A DNA stretch of 8,376 nt from Fidelibacterota bacterium (GTDB lineage Bacteria > Fidelibacterota > Marinisomatia > Marinisomatales > TCS56): the NCBI GenBank assembly GCA_013203015.1, contig JABMPO010000017.1, positions 1 to 8,376 of the forward strand. Direction: 5' to 3'. Made by a program: the position numbers and the translations under genes. The notes beneath the pieces were generated by a model. The model searched no databases. It was not told the DNA's origin and worked only from the letters and a program-made list of their open reading frames with translations. Positions 6,539 through 8,376 of the stretch are shown one piece after another. The stretch's first letter is position 1. Each line of letters opens with the position of its first letter.

Positions 6539-7299
6539 ATTTTGACAATCCAAAAATTATCGTAAAACAGCTCGATTTTTATTATGGGGAAGTCCAGGCT
6601 CTGTTTGATATATCGTTGCAGATACCGGAAAAACAAGTGACCGCATTAATTGGTCCATCCGGTTGCGGAAAATCTACTTTTCTCCGTATGTTGAATCGAA
6701 TGAATGATATTATCCCTGGGACCCACCATCAGGGTAAAATCTTGATTGATAATTCGGAAATATATTCCGATAATACCGATGTAGTGCAACTGCGGAAATC
6801 AGTCGGAATGGTTTTCCAGAAATCCAACCCGTTCCCTAAATCGGTTTATGATAATATTGCTTACGGTCCGCGGATTCATGGTATTACTGATAAGAATGTT
6901 TTGAATGAAATTGTGGAAAAAAGCCTCCAGGGTGCCGCATTATGGGATGAAGTGAAAGATCGTCTGGATGAGAGCGCCATCAGCCTTTCCGGGGGGCAGC
7001 AGCAGCGCCTCTGCATCGCCCGCGCTCTAGCAGTGGAACCGGAAATCATCCTGATGGATGAACCAGCGTCAGCCCTCGATCCTAAATCAACCGCCCGGAT
7101 TGAGAACCTGATCGGTGAATTACGGAAAGAGTATACAATTGTGATCGTCACTCATAATATGCAACAGGCTGCTCGTGTTTCGGATATGACTGCTTTCTTT
7201 TACGAGGGTAATTTAATTGAGCATGATCAGACACAGACCATATTTACCAGTCCAGCTATTAAACAAACCGAAGATTATATTACCGGCCGATTCGGCTAA
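6532..7299 (+). CDS. pstB: Phosphate ABC transporter ATP-binding protein PstB
   Basis: Cytoplasmic ATPase that powers phosphate import, 255 residues as usual for PstB. All nucleotide-binding elements are present: Walker A GPSGCGKST (41-49), Q-loop Gln96 in VFQKSNPFPKS, signature LSGGQQQR (152-159), Walker B IILMDEP (172-178) with catalytic E177, D-loop SALD (180-183) and H-loop His208 in IVTHNM. The segment FLRMLNRMNDIIPGTHHQG and the QKSNPFPKSVYDN stretch are typical of PstB and separate it from generic ABC ATPases. The ATG sits seven bases inside the end of pstA. No strong Shine-Dalgarno is seen, so initiation probably depends on coupling to pstA. Confidence 0.97.
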   Translation: MVNFDNPKIIVKQLDFYYGEVQALFDISLQIPEKQVTALIGPSGCGKSTFLRMLNRMNDIIPGTHHQGKILIDNSEIYSDNTDVVQLRKSVGMVFQKSNPFPKSVYDNIAYGPRIHGITDKNVLNEIVEKSLQGAALWDEVKDRLDESAISLSGGQQQRLCIARALAVEPEIILMDEPASALDPKSTARIENLIGELRKEYTIVIVTHNMQQAARVSDMTAFFYEGNLIEHDQTQTIFTSPAIKQTEDYITGRFG

Positions 7300-7306
7300 G
7301 GAAGGA
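7300..7306 (+). promoter_or_regulatory. Shine-Dalgarno of phoU
   Basis: GGAAGGA begins directly after the pstB stop codon and ends four bases before the phoU ATG at 7311. It is the strongest ribosome binding site in the window and fixes the phoU start. Confidence 0.6.
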
Positions 7307-7310
7307 TTAA

Positions 7311-7973
7311 ATGAATAGGCATCTATTTCATGAAATTGAATTGATTAAACAATCCCTGCTAAGAATCTCTGCAATGGCTGAGGAGGCAGTCAAAAAGTCC
7401 GTTTTTGCTTTAACAAATCACAATTTGGAGTATGCCCTGGAAGTGATTAAGAATGATGAATTGATTGACCACGAAGAAGTGATCCTGGAAGAGAATTGTC
7501 TGAAAGTGCTGGCATTACATCAGCCGGTTGCCATGGACTTACGGTATATTGTTTCAACATTAAAAATTAATAATGACCTGGAAAGGATTGGCGATCTAGC
7601 CGTCAATATTGCTAAGCTGGCTGTGCGTCAGATTGAAAGAAGCCCGGCAGAAATTCCTGCTGGAATAACTTCGATGGCTAAAATTGTTCAGGACATGTTG
7701 AAGTCCAGTTTGGATGCCATGGTGAAAATGAACACCAAAAAAGCCCGGAAAGTATGTCAGGCCGATGAAGAAGTAGATATCCTTCATAAAGATACATTTG
7801 GGTATGTGGAAAAAAAGATCAGGCGTAATCCTGAGCAAACTGGTGATTTCTTAATCCTGATTGGAATATCGCGCTACCTGGAGCGGATTGCTGATCATGC
7901 CACCAATATTGCCGAAGATGTTATTTATATGGTGGAGGGCGAAATCAGCCGACACAGCAACAGTATATTCTGA
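7311..7973 (+). CDS. phoU: Phosphate signalling protein PhoU
   Basis: Cytoplasmic negative regulator that connects Pst transporter activity to PhoR and restrains phosphate uptake. The length of 220 residues fits the family (about 210-240), which consists of two repeated three-helix PhoU domains. Both metal-binding E-x-x-x-D motifs are seen at equivalent places 100 residues apart: ERIGDLAVNIA (91-101, E91 and D95) and ERIADHATNIAEDVIYMVEG (191-210, E191 and D195). The N-terminus (HLFHEIELIKQSLLRISAMAEEAV) is the usual first helix. It follows pstB by 11 bases and is the last gene of the operon. No convincing terminator is seen directly after it. Confidence 0.95.
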   Translation: MNRHLFHEIELIKQSLLRISAMAEEAVKKSVFALTNHNLEYALEVIKNDELIDHEEVILEENCLKVLALHQPVAMDLRYIVSTLKINNDLERIGDLAVNIAKLAVRQIERSPAEIPAGITSMAKIVQDMLKSSLDAMVKMNTKKARKVCQADEEVDILHKDTFGYVEKKIRRNPEQTGDFLILIGISRYLERIADHATNIAEDVIYMVEGEISRHSNSIF

Positions 7974-8154
7974 AAATTTCTAAAGTATAAGTTAGTGAGT
8001 TTCATCCCATCTGCCGTAATTTAATCTGGTGGGGATTTAATACTATTGTCGGCGATCTGTAAGTGCATCTGAACTTGCAATCCCAATGCGATAATTTTCT
8101 GACAACCATTGTCTAATAATGCAGTCAATAATCTAGAAAAATGATGGATTCTTA
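7974..8154. other. Intergenic region after phoU
   Basis: No coding potential is seen. One weak inverted repeat pairs ATCCCATC (8004-8011) with GGTGGGGAT (8028-8036) with a bulge, a G-T pair and a 16-base loop. It is followed by TTAATA rather than a T-run, so termination of the Pho operon here is only possible. A small dyad lies at 8101-8113. The promoter of the downstream gene presumably lies here, but no clear -35/-10 pair could be chosen. Confidence 0.5.
8101..8113. repeat. Small perfect dyad, possible operator
   Basis: GACAA (8101-8105) and TTGTC (8109-8113) are exact complements around CCA. A further TTGTC occurs at 8046-8050. The site is about 40 bases before the start of the truncated gene, a plausible operator position. 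A 5-bp dyad is short enough to occur by chance. Confidence 0.25.
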
Positions 8155-8376
8155 ATGATTCAGCGATTTAATACAGTTTTAATCATATTTCTATTGATGT
8201 TCTTATTTTCCCAGTTGGGATTTGCCCAGGCGTTGGGAAGGATATCCGGCTATCTGCGGGCTGGCAACACGGGTGAACCACTGATCTTTGCCAATATAAT
8301 TCTCGAAGGTACAATCAAAGGCGCCGCTTCCAATGTTCACGGTTATTATTTAATCTGCAATATTCCGGCCGGCAGC
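8155..8376 (+). CDS. Secreted protein with carboxypeptidase-regulatory-like domain, 5' part only (TonB-dependent-receptor-like)
   Basis: The frame is open from the ATG to the window edge, giving 74 residues. Residues 1-24 or 26 form a signal peptide (MIQRF start, hydrophobic core IIFLLMFLF, cleavage near GFA or AQA). What follows matches the beta-sandwich carboxypeptidase-regulatory-like domain: GRISGYL, then TGEPLIFANIILEGT, then a Gly-rich turn and HGYYLICNIPAGS. This domain commonly precedes TonB-dependent receptors of the SusC/RagA style and other large surface proteins in the FCB group. The body of the protein is missing, so receptor, surface protein or hypothetical remain open. No Shine-Dalgarno is visible. 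The gene is probably not part of the Pho operon, being 181 bases away, though Pho control is not excluded. Confidence 0.75.
   Translation, partial: MIQRFNTVLIIFLLMFLFSQLGFAQALGRISGYLRAGNTGEPLIFANIILEGTIKGAASNVHGYYLICNIPAGS

Noticed and set aside
8004..8036. Possible terminator after phoU
   Set aside because: The stem is bulged with a G-T pair and a long loop, and no T-run follows; it is not strong enough to call.
8141..8155. Four-codon open frame MMDS whose stop overlaps the start of the truncated gene (TAATG)
   Set aside because: It is too short to support as a leader peptide and has no ribosome binding site; noted only as possible coupling.

Overview
This window is an almost intact phosphate-starvation (Pho) locus, with every gene on the + strand. 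The order is response regulator phoB, sensor kinase phoR, an outer-membrane porin-like protein, phosphate-binding lipoprotein pstS, permeases pstC and pstA, ATPase pstB and regulator phoU. After a 181-base gap, the 5' end of a secreted or TonB-dependent-receptor-like protein runs off the right edge.

Organism: a Gram-negative (diderm) bacterium. The evidence is a beta-barrel-like protein with a signal peptide and a terminal Phe, and a carboxypeptidase-regulatory-like N-terminal domain of the kind found on SusC/TonB-linked proteins. That domain style, a lipoprotein PstS, mixed use of Shine-Dalgarno sites and AT-leaning intergenic DNA suggest the FCB group (Bacteroidota, Ignavibacteria, Marinimicrobia or Calditrichota relatives). 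This is inference; there is no rRNA or other decisive marker in the window.

Layout: bases 1-363 carry no gene I can support, but contain several inverted and direct repeats (copies of TGAGAC, a 19-base hairpin near 263-281) and two G5 tracts. phoB and phoR overlap by 4 bases (364-2846). A 93-base gap follows, with a T8 run, three loosely similar 15-mers and a perfect 7-bp inverted repeat that covers the likely ribosome binding site of the porin gene (2940-3884). pstS (3946-4797) has its own good Shine-Dalgarno. pstC, pstA and pstB follow tightly (23-base gap, 4-base overlap, 7-base overlap). phoU starts 11 bases after pstB with a strong Shine-Dalgarno. Bases 7974-8154 are intergenic, and 8155-8376 is the truncated last gene.

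How it works together (established for these families): PstS captures phosphate and passes it to the PstC-PstA channel driven by PstB. PhoU links transporter state to PhoR. PhoR phosphorylates PhoB, which activates Pho genes. The porin sits between regulators and transporter and plausibly provides outer-membrane entry for phosphate (inference). All catalytic motifs I looked for are intact, and I see no frameshifts, insertion sequences, CRISPR arrays or RNA genes. I did not find an undescribed system. The points most worth a second look are the porin inside the operon, the hairpin over its ribosome binding site, and the repeats at the left edge.
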